NCBI RefSeq assembly: GCF_965638725.1
Contig: NC_134950.1
Location: 12,648,101-12,712,100, forward strand
Reading direction: 5' to 3'
Origin: Aptenodytes patagonicus
Lineage: Eukaryota; Chordata; Aves; Sphenisciformes; Spheniscidae
Length of the DNA stretch: 64,000 nt
The notes below the pieces were generated by a model. It was not told where the DNA came from. It saw nothing but the letters and a program-made list of their open reading frames with translations, and did no database searches. Shown here piece after piece: positions 1-12,100 of the stretch (positions are counted from its first letter, which is position 1; each line of letters begins with the position of its first letter). The translations under genes were made by a program, and so were the position numbers.

Positions 1-1599
1 GTCCCCTTCAGCGCCTTCAATTTCTAAATATCAAAAGCCAGCCATTCTCTGGTTCTTTTCTTTCACCCCACTGTAGCTCACGGTTAACATGACAGAGATG
101 CAGAAAGATTAGGGTAATGAACTGTATCTCAAGCATCCAGACCTCCGCCCTGCTTTCCACAATCGTAACTGGGAAGTGCACAGCTACATTAAAATGCAAT
201 GTAGCTCGGGGGGGGGGGTGGCAAAATGAGGAAGCACCTGCAAAGGGCAGTGTTTGTTACTTCCCACAACACCGTGATGGTTTATCGGAGTCAGGCAATA
301 CAAGAGCAGCTGAACAACAGGGTACAAAATCACTCCAGTCACCTGCCGGTTGTCCTCAGGCTGGAAACGTACCTAACCCCAGCTAGTCCTGATGAGCTGC
401 ATGTTAAACGTGTTAGATTGGCTTATTAAATAGGTCAGGGCGCTCAGGCATGCTGCTAAGCCTTCCAGCCCAACCTCCTTACCCGCTGCTTTGCTGAACT
501 CCTCTGAAGGAAGGAAACTGAACCTGCTGGGGAAATCACAGAGCCCTAAGATAAGCCTGATTTGAGCTAGCAGCTTTCCCTGGCAGAGGGAGCTCAGCAC
601 AGCTGGCCCAAGGACCCAGCAAGCACCAGCCGTGTCAAAGCGTCCCCGGGAGAGCAAGCACACAGCTAATTCAGCCAGGCTCCCTCCGCTGCACTTGCAG
701 CAACAGAAATGCTCTTATACCACCGCTCTCCTCCGTGAGAGGTTTTGCAGAGGTGATGGCAGCGAGGCCAGTGATGATGTATTTGCATCTCACAGACAAG
801 AAAAGAGGCAGAGAAGCAACTTACAAAGGCCCGGCGGGAGCCAGTAGCAGGGCTAACGTCAGAAGTTGAGCTCCTGCGCCCAGTTTAACCTGTTGTTTCT
901 TCACCTGTGAACGTAGCAGGGAGCAAAGAGGGGCTGCCAAGGATGCCACCGCCTCTCCCTCAATGCCCTGTGGTCCCAGGCTATGGACACAGTGCTCAGC
1001 TCTCACCCAGGAGCCAGGTCTGACCCCCTGACAACATACAGAAGTGCCCCTCCAAGGGAAGGATATTGCCTGTTCCTAAAGCACCTGACTACTGAGATAA
1101 CACAAATCGTTGCGAGGTCTCAGGAGCATCAGGGAGAAGCTCCACACTTGTACAAACTATCCAAGCTCACATCAGATGTGTGTCTCCCTCTGTCCACCTT
1201 GGCAGAGCTTCTTTAGAAAGACCAAGACAAAGAAATTCATGCATTTTTGGTGACAATAGTCTTCCTCCTGAAAATAACTGGCATCAATTTCCACAGCCTT
1301 TTCAAACTGATCTGCTGCAAGAAAATTTGGTTTTGATCATTTCCCACGGTTTCTGCAAAGGAGGACATTTCCAAAGGCAGCAAGCAGCAGAGCTCCCCCC
1401 CTACCTGCCGCATGAAAAAGTAAACCTGCTCCGGGGACAACGCTTTCATTGTTCTGCAAAGCAGTAAGTCAGCAAATGAATCTAATTCACCCCCAGTACA
1501 AAACACCAGTGACAATCATTCACATGAGGGCAGAAAAGAATTGCACAGCACTCCCCAAATGCAAATTTTGACCATTTTGTCAGGGCAAAATGAACCGAG
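1..1599. other. Intergenic, nothing recognised
   Basis: Short open frames on both strands overlap each other and show no family motif or splice structure. Confidence 0.6.
208..218. repeat. 11-bp poly-G tract
   Basis: Homopolymer run in intergenic DNA. Confidence 0.8.
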
Positions 1600-1604
1600 G
1601 CTGT
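1600..1604. repeat. Left target-site duplication GCTGT
   Basis: Identical to 2736-2740, directly abutting the TG and CA ends of the LTR. Confidence 0.8.
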
Positions 1605-2735
1605 TGTATTGGGTTTGCATGGCAAGGTTTTGGTAGCAGGGGGGCTACAGGGGTGGCTTCTGTGAGAAGCTGCTAGAAGCTTTCCCTATGTCCGACAGAG
1701 CCAATGCCAGCCGGCTCCAAGATGGACCCGCCGCTGGCCAAGACCGAGCCCATCAGTGACAGCGGTAGCACCTCTGGGGTAACATATTTAAGAAGGGCAA
1801 AAAAAATGCTCGGAATAACAGCAGCGGAGAGAGGAGTGAGAATATGTGAGAGAAACAACTCTGCAGACACCAAGGTCAGTGAAGAAGGAGGGGGAGGAGG
1901 TGCTCCAGGCGCCGGAGCAGATTCCCCTGCAGGCCGTGGTGAAGGCCATGGTGAGGCAGGCTGTCCCCCTGCAGCCCATGGAGGTCCATGGTGGAGCAGA
2001 TATCCACCTGCAGCCTGTGGAGGACCCCACGCCGGAGCAGGTGGATGCCCAAAGGAGGCTGTGACCCCGTGGCAAGCCCATGCTGCAGCAGGCTCCTGGC
2101 AGGACCTGTGGACCCATGAGGAGAGGAGCCCACGCTGGAGCAGGTTTGCTGGCAGGACTTGTGACCCTGTGGGGGACCCACGCTGGAGCAGTCTGTTCCT
2201 GAAGGACTGCACCCTGTGGAAAGGACCCACGCTGGAGCAGCTTGTGAAGAACTGCAGCCCGTGGGAAGGACCCACATTGGAGAAGTTCATGGAGGACTGT
2301 CTCCCGTGGGAAGGACCCCACACTGGAGCAGGGGAGGAGTGTGAGGAGTCCTCCCCCTGAGGAGGAAGGAGAGGCAGAGACCCTGTGTGATGAACTGACC
2401 ACAACCCCCATTCCCTGTCCCCCTGCACCTCTGGGGGGGAGGAGGTAGAGAAAATCTTCCCGGTTGAGCCCAGGAAGAATGGAGGGGTGGGGGGAAGGAT
2501 TTAGTTTTTATTTTCTCATTATCCTACTCTGATTTTGATTGGTAGTAAATGAAACTTAATTTCCCCAAGTCGAGTCTGTTTGGCCCATGACAGTAATTAG
2601 TGAATGATCTCTCCCCTGTCCTTATCTCAACGCACAAGTCTTTTGTTATATTTTCTCTCCCCTGTCCAGCTGAGGAGGGGAGTGTTAGAGCAGCTTGGTG
2701 GGCACCTGGCATTCAGCCAGGGTCAACCCACCACA
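1605..2735 (+). mobile_element. Solo LTR of an avian endogenous retrovirus (ERVL-like)
   Basis: Starts TGTATTGGG and ends CCACCACA (TG...CA termini), flanked by the 5-bp direct repeat GCTGT at 1600-1604 and 2736-2740. Length is 1131 bp. There is no primer-binding site, gag, pol or env on either side, so it is a solo LTR left by recombination. Orientation is set by the similar LTR at 51.1-52.0 kb and by the TG...CA ends, so the strand is moderately sure. A 5-bp duplication suits ERVL-type elements. Open frames of 218 and 251 aa lie inside it on opposite strands and are explained by the G+C-rich repeated region. Confidence 0.85.
2128..2335 (+). repeat. Internal tandem repeats of the LTR, period about 47 bp
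   Basis: The core GGACCCACGCTGGAGCAG, with small changes, recurs near 2129, 2175, 2224, 2268 and 2313. More diverged units lie upstream to about 1900. The same repeated block appears in the LTR at 51.4-51.7 kb. Confidence 0.8.
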
Positions 2736-2740
2736 GCTGT
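2736..2740. repeat. Right target-site duplication GCTGT
   Basis: Matches the left copy exactly, which fixes both ends of the LTR. Confidence 0.8.
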
Positions 2741-5700
2741 AATTGCTCTATAGCCCCAGATAATTCAAGAAAGCACTTTCCTGAGACTGGCCTTTGAAGC
2801 CAGGGGATCATTAGGTATCTGGCTACGGGATCACGGCAAGGAGACAAGAGGTATATATCCTGACAGTAGGCATTTTAAATATATATAAACCATGCTCAGA
2901 ATGAGGATTTACAATTTCTGCTAGGATTTCAGTGAAACCCAAGAGGAAACCTTTTCATCCCACTGCTGTACACATGTTGGGTGTCTGAGAAGTGAAGACA
3001 GCAAACTGGCTCACTGGAGCTGCTATAAAAAGCCAAAGCCCTGCATGAAACATTCCCAGGTAAGAAGTAATATCCAGGGACACTTCAGCATCATAGGCCA
3101 TTCCCTCCCCTCCTCCTTTAAACACTTTTTAAAAGAAAAGACTATAAAAAGACTATAAAAAACAAAGGAACGGGAACACAAACGTGCACGGCCCCTGCAC
3201 AGCTCAACCACAGCAGGGAACTGCAGCCACTGCACGAACATGCATGAAGCCACTGCTGTCAAGCCCCAGCTAGCCCCCTTTTCAGTCACCCCACTGCTTT
3301 GACTTATGACCAGGTGAGCTCAGGAGCTGGAGCCACCTTTTTAATAATCCATTAAATCAGGTTGAAACCAGCCAGACAGGTCCCTGCAGAGCAGCTTTGT
3401 GCAGCAAGCAAACTCTGCAGGGCGTCCAACCTCTGCAAAGCTCCCCAGGGCAGAAATTTGCTGAGGAACAGGGGATGGGAGGCAGGAAGGGGTGGTTCCA
3501 TCCCATCTGTCAATAAATTTATCTGTAAAAGTCAAAACTCGTTTGGAGGTAGGAGCCCAGTTCTACAAAATTTTTTTTTTTTCTTTTTTTCAAGCAAAAC
3601 CTGGCCCAGGAGAATAGCTACAGTCATTACCAGACATATATGATGATTAAAAAAAACCCTTATTTGACAGGCAGACTCATCTGATGATTTTTGAAGCATT
3701 TGAAGGTTTTCTGTCATTTTTCCCTTCATGTGCAAGTAAAGTTTGATTGGCAGTTTGAAGCTTGCTATTAAATTAGCTCCTATTTTTAGACCTTGGGGAC
3801 CATAATGTAGGACAAAGCAAACTTTAAGCAGATGAAACCTGTAAGACCACACAAGGACAGAGGAAGGGGCAAGCAATACTCCAGCAGAGTGATCGGGCAG
3901 CTCAGGTATGCCAGTGTAACTCCCCCATGGGGGCACCTAATCTCAGATTAAAAATAACCCTATTCCAGAATAACGACTCCACTTTGAAGCGTAATTACCC
4001 TCTTCCCAAGATGACATTCAATTCCCTGCTCTAGAAAAATTAAACTTTTTAGTGATTATGATTGGAAAGATTTATTTCAGTGACAAATATACCATAACAG
4101 TTAAAAGGAGTCTAGGGCATTAAAAAAAAAAAGCTTGCTGCATTTTTTCCCCACATGTAACCCTCCGTGTCTTCTAACACTTTGCAAGGCATCTGCCAAC
4201 ATCGGTCTTTTAATTTTTCTCATGCACGGAGCAATTCTTCCAAATGTAATGGCTGCATACAGCTGTGCAGCTCTGGAAGAGTCAGTTATCAGTGCATACC
4301 CTCAGGAGACACAGTTTCTTCTTACAGAGACAGTACAGCTCTATCAGAGTCCTCTCTGTTGGTTATTAAACACGCAGTGGCTGCGGCTGTCCAGTGGCCC
4401 AGGTGTCCCTTCCAGCCCCAGGTCCCCGCACAGACCTTTCTGAAGCCATCTGAGATGACAGGTCCCTGAGATGTCCGGGAGCAGTTTGGGATGCATTTCA
4501 TCTCCATCCCTTCTCGTCCAGCACAGTAAAGCTGCTGTGAGTGGAAAGAGGAGGTGTGCAGCGAGATACAGGCAGGAGCCTCGGCTGACAGACACAGCGT
4601 GGCTCTGTCATGGAGAAAAACTCTTTCCAAAGAGCTCTTATGTGCTGGAATAGCAACATGGAGCAAGTCATGGGTTTGACAGCAGAGCCAGAGGAAATGT
4701 AGTGGAAAGATCTGCAAAAGCAATCCTGGTACAGCAGTCCCAGCATGAAAATGCAGCAGTGATAGCATTAAAATTCCTACGAGCCCTCTCAGTTGCACGG
4801 TACCATCTATTTCTACTCTTCTTCCCCCACAGCCCTGCTAAGAGCCCAGAGGTACCCCAGTGTCAGGCTCCTTCCCTCGAATCACCCCACCAGTGCTGCT
4901 AATTGATCTCAGCAGTGGAGATTTTTTCCACCATGGCAACTTTCTTCAGTGGCAGACCACATAGTGTTTAATCAAACTAAACTCATCATCTAAATATTTT
5001 AAGGAATCCACCTAAGCTCTTCTCTATGCAAGCAAATGGAAATCTATTAAGAGCATTAAAAAATCGTGTTTTTTTTCTTAAGGTCTAATAAGATCTACAC
5101 ACTAAGAATCATTTCTTGATCTTCCTTCCCTTCCATCCTCCCACAAATTACCTGACTGTATGTCTGACTGTTAGCCCACAAAAAAACAAATCATAACCTG
5201 GAGACCAGGGGACACCCGTCTCCAGGTGACATAAGACGATTCATCAGGCCGTGCCACCAGCTTGGGTTTGCAACAAGCCAGCCAACACCCACCCCACTGT
5301 GAGAGCAGCAGGGAATCCAGCCTCGTTTTGCTAGTGTGGGATGGTCCAAAGGGGTTGGACACAGGGATGAAACTCTGCTTTTGGGGGCGTCTGCTTGGGC
5401 TGCGCTGCTGAAGTGGTCCAAGGGTCCCTTTTAAGCGCAAAGGGAGCGATGGTCTTTGCCCCGTGGATGTATTCAAACTGACTGCAAGCAAGCACATGCA
5501 GAGGTTGGCAGCTGGGCTGTTTGAACAGTACAAACCATGATCTTTGAGAAAAGGCAATCGGCCAGGTGGGGATGTGGCTCGCAGGACGCCAGGCACACCA
5601 CGCCGATACCTCCCGGGGTCCTTGGTGGACAGCTAGGGACCACTGCTGCAGGCACCGCACTGGCACGCAGCGAGAAGCCACTTCTGCCCTGTAAGCACTT

Positions 5701-8700
5701 GCAAAGATGAAGAAAAAGGGAGAAGCCAAGCCAAGAGCTGCAGTCAGAAACTTAACACCATCACAACAAGCTCATCCACTCTCTTGCAGATGGAGATTCA
5801 GCCAGGAACAGGGATAGGAGGGGAAAGGGCCTGTTTAGAAAAACAAAAGTACATTTTTCTAAAAATCAAGAGCTTCTGGGTAGCTGTTCTCACTCCTAAC
5901 CTAGGAGGAGCAGACACAACAGCACTGCTCTGCAATAGATTAGTCTCTCATTTTTTAAAGGCAAGACTGCTTGCTCTCTGTTGGAGAAGCCCTGCCTGCT
6001 GTTTGCATCCTATTAAAACCCTGTCAGGCAGCAATTGGTACTTTTCCAGTATCAGCAGGACAGTAGTACCACTGGCTGGGAGTTAAAAATCAGTTTATGA
6101 AAAAAGTAACAGTTTGTTCTGCATCCTAAGAAAGCATTATCTAGATTTTTCCCTTGATAAACAAAGCAGCTATTCTGCCCAACTCAGAGCAAGGACTATA
6201 AACAATTCTACATGGGATGCTGATTTTTTTTTTTTCTTCTAATTGCAGGCTACAGAGTTTCTTCCCATAATCTGTAGCTATTTATATGAATTATACTAGT
6301 TACAGCAAAGAGCAGCATACCACTTCGGAGTAATGGCACACCTGGTTCAGAGCAGGGATTGAGTGCCCTGCAGACATCTCTCTGCTGCAGGGAAAAAGGG
6401 TCCATCGCACACATACAGGCATCTCGGGCCCATGAAATTCCCTTTCAGCAAATCAGCACTCTCTATCCAGGACTGTTCATAAAAAGTTCCAAACCAGTTC
6501 CAATTTTGCTGGTCTAAAGTGCAAGTTTACACAAAGTGTGCAGAGAAAGTGTCCACGTGCAGCTTCACACAGGCACCTCCTTTGGCCCAAGCTGATTGAC
6601 CTGGGTGTTTCTAACTTCAGCCCTCCACCAGGTTCCATAAGCAGAGGTTGACTCAGGTACCCTGTGTATTTATGCACCCTTGCGGGTATATTTTGTAGCT
6701 GGCTTTGCACAGGGCAGGCTGCCTTTGCCAAACTCACTTAAGACAAGCTCAGCGACATCCCCAGGAGCTGCTGGCTCCGTCAACTCAGTCCACAAGCTTG
6801 ACAGATAAATTTATTATTTCAGTGCACGAACTCAAGTCAAAAGATCATCTCCACACCATCCTGTCCAGAGGAACTGGCTCTATTTTATTTTATCTTGCTT
6901 TGCTCATACCCCACGGCACCTTTACCTCCTGTGCAGCTAGCCTGAAGACAAACATACAGAGCACCTCAGTTATAGATCCTGCTATCTGTTTAGTAATGGA
7001 TTTGAGATGCATCCACTCTGAAGACTAGAAATGAAAAACACAGTATCTCCTTCCCCCTTCTGAAACATTATCACATGTGTGTTACCACAGACAAACCTTC
7101 AGTTTCGTCACTGACATCTATTCAGTCCCCTCAGGACATATTCTGCAAAGTTGTAAAATCAGCTCTCTAGGAAGAGGACAAGAAACATTGGTCTAATGAA
7201 GAATATGAGCCAATATAATCAGAGTTGTTAGCCAGAGAACTAGTATTTTAGAAACCTGCTGTATGGAAATTCAACTAATAACACTTTATCGGACTGCCTT
7301 GGAAGCAAGTGCCAAGGAAAAGAGCTCTCTTCGGTAATTCACAAGGTCAGAAATACAGAGACAGCCTAGACAAATTGCCAGCCAGGATCAATGCAGAGCA
7401 AGAAGTGCAAGGAACACTACAAAGCTGAGCTTCAGCTGTCTTCTAAATACAAATCCCAATTTATTTCTGAATCAAATGGCTATACTAGCACTGTCAGACT
7501 TGCCAGGCACCTGAGGGAGTACCAGGTCCAAGAGAGAGGATGCTCCATGACGATTTTCTATCTATGCGTTAAAAAGACATTTCAAACTCACTTTGACCCT
7601 CCCAATTACAATTATAAAAAAACTTATGTAAATAGAGTTGGGCTAAAACCCCATTCCTCCTATTTCCAAGGTGTCTCAGACCCAGGTTCCCCAGCTTGCT
7701 CAGACACTCGAGTCCCACGCATTAACTCAGCGCTGAACCACCCTTCCAGAGCTGGACTCGAGTCCTCCAGAAAAGCTGAGTTGGAGTAAGTCTGCCCTCA
7801 TTGGGTTTACAGCAAATGAACAAACATGAATGTGAAGCAGCTGCACGTAAGGAGTAACGAAGTCCTATACCCCATCCTTCTCTCAGAGGTTCCTGGATCT
7901 GCTTCAAAAGCCAGAACTTGGCCAACCTGGAGCTAATGCTTAACCTAAGAGACACTATCATATATGGCAATGCTTATGGAATCAACAAGTTCATTACAAC
8001 TGATGTGTCATTCACATTCATATCAATATTTGCCAAAGGCTTAGTCCTATTATTTAGATAGTTTTATAAACAGCTATATGGTATTCTGCAAGTAACATTT
8101 TAACCAAGTCTATTTTCTGAAGCCTCTTTATTGAGTGGGCTCTGTCTGTTACATAAAATTGCCTTAGTTCAGTAGTGTTCACTAGCAAAGAACATCCACC
8201 TCAAGAATACTTTTAACAAAGAAAAAAAACCAACCCCAAATGCAGTTTTTTCCTGATGCTGCCTGTTGCTGGAAGACAATAACAAAAAGAAGTGCTGACA
8301 CCTACAGGGCAAGACATTTGTGTGTCTAGAAACCTCAACCTGGTAAGTCCTACTGCATCACTCACACTGTACGGACCAGTTAAACAAGCACATGATTTCA
8401 GAGTATGACAACTACTTGATCTGATTTAAGTTAAAAAAAAAAACCAAACACGATTGGAGTAATGCCTCATCACTCATTTTCAAAACGTGTTTTGTTTTTA
8501 TACATCAGTGAAAATGCAATCCAGGCCAATTCACATTGATTGTTTGAAGGAGTTCAGAGAGCTGGAAAAATAAACCATGAGAGTACTTTTCCAGTTCTAT
8601 TTCTACTCCCTGCTAACATGCTCAGCACCTCTCATTTCTGTGTCTAATTTCTTTCCCAGATTTTTTGGGGTAGGAATGGTCCCTTAGGACTTGCAATTAA

Positions 8701-8954
8701 GAGGCTCATTTCCATTTCTCTATTCTGTAGGAGTAAGCTCTAGGATATAACAAGTCAGACAGACTTTCCCCCTTCTCCCAGCACTTTTTCTAGACTATTA
8801 TTACTTCCCCCTTCTCACCATTAGCTTCTTTTCATTTCCATTTCTGTTCCCCAGTTGAATATATTCCTTCTACTGCAACAACTCTTTACAGTCAACAACG
8901 CTGGGCCAAGACTACTCACTAAACCTTGTGGCTTATATACATGCTACATGGATA
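2741..8954. other. Intergenic, no gene recognised
   Basis: Mostly A+T-rich. A more G+C-rich block at about 5200-5700 has overlapping open frames up to 141 aa on the minus strand. None resembles a protein I know, and it may be an old unidentified repeat. FER1L6 lies on this side of FAM91A1 in human, but I found no FER1L6 exon. Confidence 0.6.
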
Positions 8955-9162
8955 CATGGATACTGAAAGGAGCAGGAAAACACACCTGATCAACGCGTGG
9001 CTCAGGGGCTGGTGCCATCGGAGGAATTTTGGCTTTTTTGATCATGGGGAGGTTTACATGGCACCGGGCCTGCTGGTGACAGACAGAGTCCAGCTGTCTC
9101 ACAAGGGAAAAAGGATCATGGCTCATGAATTGGCAGGGCTCATTGAGAGGGCTTTAAACTAG
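8955..9162 (+). pseudogene. CR1 ORF1 C-terminal remnant
   Basis: About 65 residues, including NAWLRGWCHRRNFGFFDHG and ending ELAGLIERALN before a stop at 9160-9162. They match the end of the CR1 ORF1 esterase-like (SGNH) domain as I recall it. The start and the catalytic Ser block are missing. An in-frame ATG at 8926 lies in flanking DNA and is not the element's own start. Confidence 0.8.
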
Positions 9163-9218
9163 GTTCGAAGGGGGAAGGGGATAAAACCAGGCTCGCTAGA
9201 GATGAGCCTAGGGGTGGC

Positions 9219-10052
9219 GTGCCGATGCCGGGGGCGAAATCGATAGCCCAGCTCAAGTGCATATACACCAATGCACGCAGCATGGGCGGCAAGCAGGAGG
9301 AGCTGGAAGCCATTGTGCAGCGGGAGAGATATGACTTAGTCGCCCTCACAGAAACATGGTGGGGTGACTCTCATGACTGGAGTGCTGCAATGGATGGCTA
9401 TAGACTCTTCAGAAGAGACAGGCGAGGAAGGAGAGGCGGTGGGGTGGCCCTGTATGTTAGGGAGTGTTTTGATTGTATAGAGCTCAACGATTGTGATGAT
9501 GGTACGGTTGAGTGTCTATGGGTAAGGATGAGGGGGAAGGCCAACGAGGCAGATATCCTGCTGGGAGTCTGTTATAGACCACCCAACCAGGATGAAGGGG
9601 CGGATGAAGTGTTCTATAAGCGGCTGGCAGAAGTCTCTCAATCGCTAGCCCTTGTTCTTGTGGGGGACTTCAACTTCCCGGACATCTGCTGGAAATACAA
9701 CACGAAAGAGAAGAAGCAGTCTAGGAGGTTCCTGGAGTGTGTGGAAGACAACTTCCTGACACAGCTGGTAAGTGAGCCTACCAGGGGAGGTGTCTTGCTC
9801 GACCTGCTGTTTACAAACAGAGAAGGACTGGCGGGAGATGTGGTGGTCGGAGGCCGTCTTGGGCTTAGCGACCATGAAATGGTAGAATTCTCGCTTCTTG
9901 GTGAAGTAAGGAGGGGGGGCAGCAAAACCACAACCATGGACTTCCGGAGGGCGGACTTTGGCCTGTTCAGGACGCTGGTTGAGAGAGTCCCGTGGGAGAC
10001 GGTCCTGAAGGGCAGAGGGGTCCAGGAAGGCTGGACGATCTTCAAGAAGTAA
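9219..10052 (+). pseudogene. CR1 ORF2, apurinic-type endonuclease part
   Basis: The endonuclease nicks target DNA for target-primed reverse transcription. Motifs are in order: KCIYTNARSMGGKQEELEAI, VALTETWW (catalytic Glu), GVCYRPPNQDE, LVGDFNFPDICW (Asp/Asn) and LSDHEMVEFS (Asp-His). The domain looks complete. A stop codon at 10050-10052, just after VQEGWTIFKK, cuts it off from the reverse transcriptase. Confidence 0.9.
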
Positions 10053-10139
10053 GTCTTAAAGGCGCAGGAGCAGGCTGTCCCCATATGCCGTAAGAAGAAT
10101 GGGCGGGGAAGACGACCGGCCTGGCTGAACGGGGACCTT

Positions 10140-10763
10140 TTGCTGGGACTCAGGAAAAAAAGGAGAGTTTACCGCTTGTGGAAGAAGGGGCAGGCGACTC
10201 AAGAAGAGTACAGGGATCTCGTTAGGTCGTGCAGAGAAGAAATGAGAAAGGCAAAAGCCCAGCTAGAACGCAATCTGGCCGCTGTCGTTAAAGACAACAA
10301 AAAAAGTTTTTACAAATATATTAATAACAAGAAGAGAGCCAAGTAGAATCTCCATCCTTTATTGGATGGGGGGGGGAACATTGTCACTGAGGATGAGGAA
10401 AAGGCTGAGGTACTCAATGCCTTCTTTGCCTCAGTCTTTAACAGGCAGACCAGTTATCCTCAGGGTACTCGGCCCCCCGAGCTGGAAGATGGGGACGGCG
10501 AGCAGGATGAACCCCCCGTAATCCAAGAGGAAGCAGTCAATGACCTGCTACGCCACCTGGACGCTCACAAGTCTATGGGGCCGGATGGGATCCACCCGAG
10601 AGTGCTGAGGGAGCTGGCGGAGGTGCTCGCCAAGCCGCCCTCCATCATTTATCAGCAGTCCTGGTTAACGGGGGAGGTCCCGGATGACTGGAGGCTTGCC
10701 AATGTGACGCCCATCCACAAGAAGGGCCAGGAGGATCCGGGGAACTACAGGCCTGTCAGCTGA
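10140..10763 (+). pseudogene. CR1 ORF2, linker and start of reverse transcriptase, broken
   Basis: Two open pieces, 10140-10346 and 10362-10763, in different frames. The first holds the basic linker (KAKAQLERNLAAVVKDNKKS). The second holds reverse transcriptase motifs [38 protein letters not shown], then a shift to a stop at 10761-10763. The breaks rule out a functional protein. Confidence 0.88.
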
Positions 10764-10768
10764 CCTCG

Positions 10769-12019
10769 GTGCCGGGGAAGATGATGGAGCGGCTCATCTT
10801 GAGGGCGCTCACAAGGCATGAGCGGGACAACCAGGGGATCAGGCCCAGCCAGCACGGATTCATGAGAGGCAGGTCCTGCTTGACCAACCTGATCTCCTTC
10901 TATGACCAGGTGACCCGCCTAGTGGATGAGGGAAAGGCTGTGGATGTGGTCTACCTGGACTTCAGTAAGGCCTTTGACACTGTCTCCCACAGCATTCTCC
11001 TAGAGAAGCTGGCAGCTCACGGCTTAGACAGGTGGACTCTGCGCTGGGTCAAAAACTGGCTGGACAGCCGGGCCCAGAGAGTTGTGGTGAATGGAGTTCA
11101 ATCCAGTTGGCGGCCGGTCACGAGCGGTGTTCCCCAGGGCTCAGTACTGGGGCCGGTCTTGTTCAATATCTTTATTGATGATCTGGATGAGGGGATTGAG
11201 TGCACCCTCAGTAAGTTTGCAGACGACACCAAGTTGGGCGGGAGTGTTGATCTGCTCGAGGGTAGGAAGGCTCTGCAGAGGGACCTGGACAGGCTGGATC
11301 AATGGGCCCAGACCAATTGTATGAGGTTCAACAAGGCCAAGTGCCGGGTCCTGCACTTTGGCCACAACAACCCCATGCAACGATACAGGCTTGGGGAAGA
11401 GTGGCTGGAAAGCTGCCCAGCAGAGAAGGACCTGGGGGTGTTGGTCAACAGCCGGCTGAACATGAGCCGGCAGTGTGCCCAGGCGGCCAAGAAGGCCAAT
11501 GGCCTCCTGGCCTGTATCAGAACTAGTGTGGCCAGCAGGAGTAGGGAAGTGATCGTGCCCCTGTACTCGGCCCTGGTGAGGCCACACCTCGAATACTGTG
11601 TTCAGTTTTGGGCCCCTCACTACAAGAAGGACGTTGAGGTGCTGGAGCGTGTCCAGAGAAGGGCAACGAGGCTGGTGAGGGGTCTGGAGAACAAGTCTTC
11701 TGAGGAACGGCTGAGGGAACTGGGGTTGTTTAGCCTGGAGAAGAGGAGGCTGAGGGGAGACCTCATCGCTCTCTACAACTACCTGAAAGGAGGTTGTAGC
11801 GAGGTGGGTGTTGGTCTTTTCTCCGAAGTAACAAGTGATAGGACGAGAGGAAATGGCCTCAAGTTGCGGCAGGGGAGGTTTAGATTGGACGTAAGGAAAA
11901 ATTTCTTTACTGAAAGAGTGGTTAAACATTGGACCAGGCTGCCCAGGGAAGTGGTTGAGTCACCATCCCTGGAGGTATTTAAAAGACGTGTAGATGAGGC
12001 ACTTAGGGACCTGGTTTAG
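10769..12019 (+). pseudogene. CR1 ORF2, reverse transcriptase core to C terminus
   Basis: Open for 416 codons. Motifs are [32 protein letters not shown] (catalytic Asp), [20 protein letters not shown] and [10 protein letters not shown] (the catalytic Asp pair). The conserved CR1 C terminus ends at the stop at 12017-12019. This part looks catalytically intact, but it has lost its upstream frame. About 225 C-terminal residues differ at only eight positions from the copy at 48.8-49.6 kb. Confidence 0.93.
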
Positions 12020-12100
12020 TGGGCATGGTGGTGTTGGGTTGACGGTTGGACTCGATGATCTTAGAGGTCTTTTCCAACCTCAATGATTCTATGATTCTAT

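Larger units (their letters stand above)
8955..12100 (+). mobile_element. CR1 LINE, long 5'-truncated copy
   Basis: Contains the C-terminal tail of ORF1 (esterase-like domain), the whole ORF2 region with endonuclease and reverse transcriptase, the short 3' UTR and the terminal ATTCTATG repeats at about 12081-12100. The 5' end is lost within ORF1. At about 3.1 kb it is unusually long for a CR1 insertion, most of which keep only the last few hundred bases. It is inactive, with several breaks in ORF2. Confidence 0.95.

Noticed and set aside
1673-2428. 251-codon and 218-codon frames on opposite strands
   Set aside because: Both lie inside the solo LTR and come from its tandem repeats. LTRs of this type encode no such protein.
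1-8954. First exons of FER1L6, expected on this side by synteny
   Set aside because: No minus-strand frame matched the FER1L6 N terminus as I recall it. The gene probably begins to the left of the window.
11141-11929. 262-codon minus-strand frame
   Set aside because: Mirror image of the CR1 reverse transcriptase C terminus. The same shadow appears over the CR1 copy at 48997-49845.
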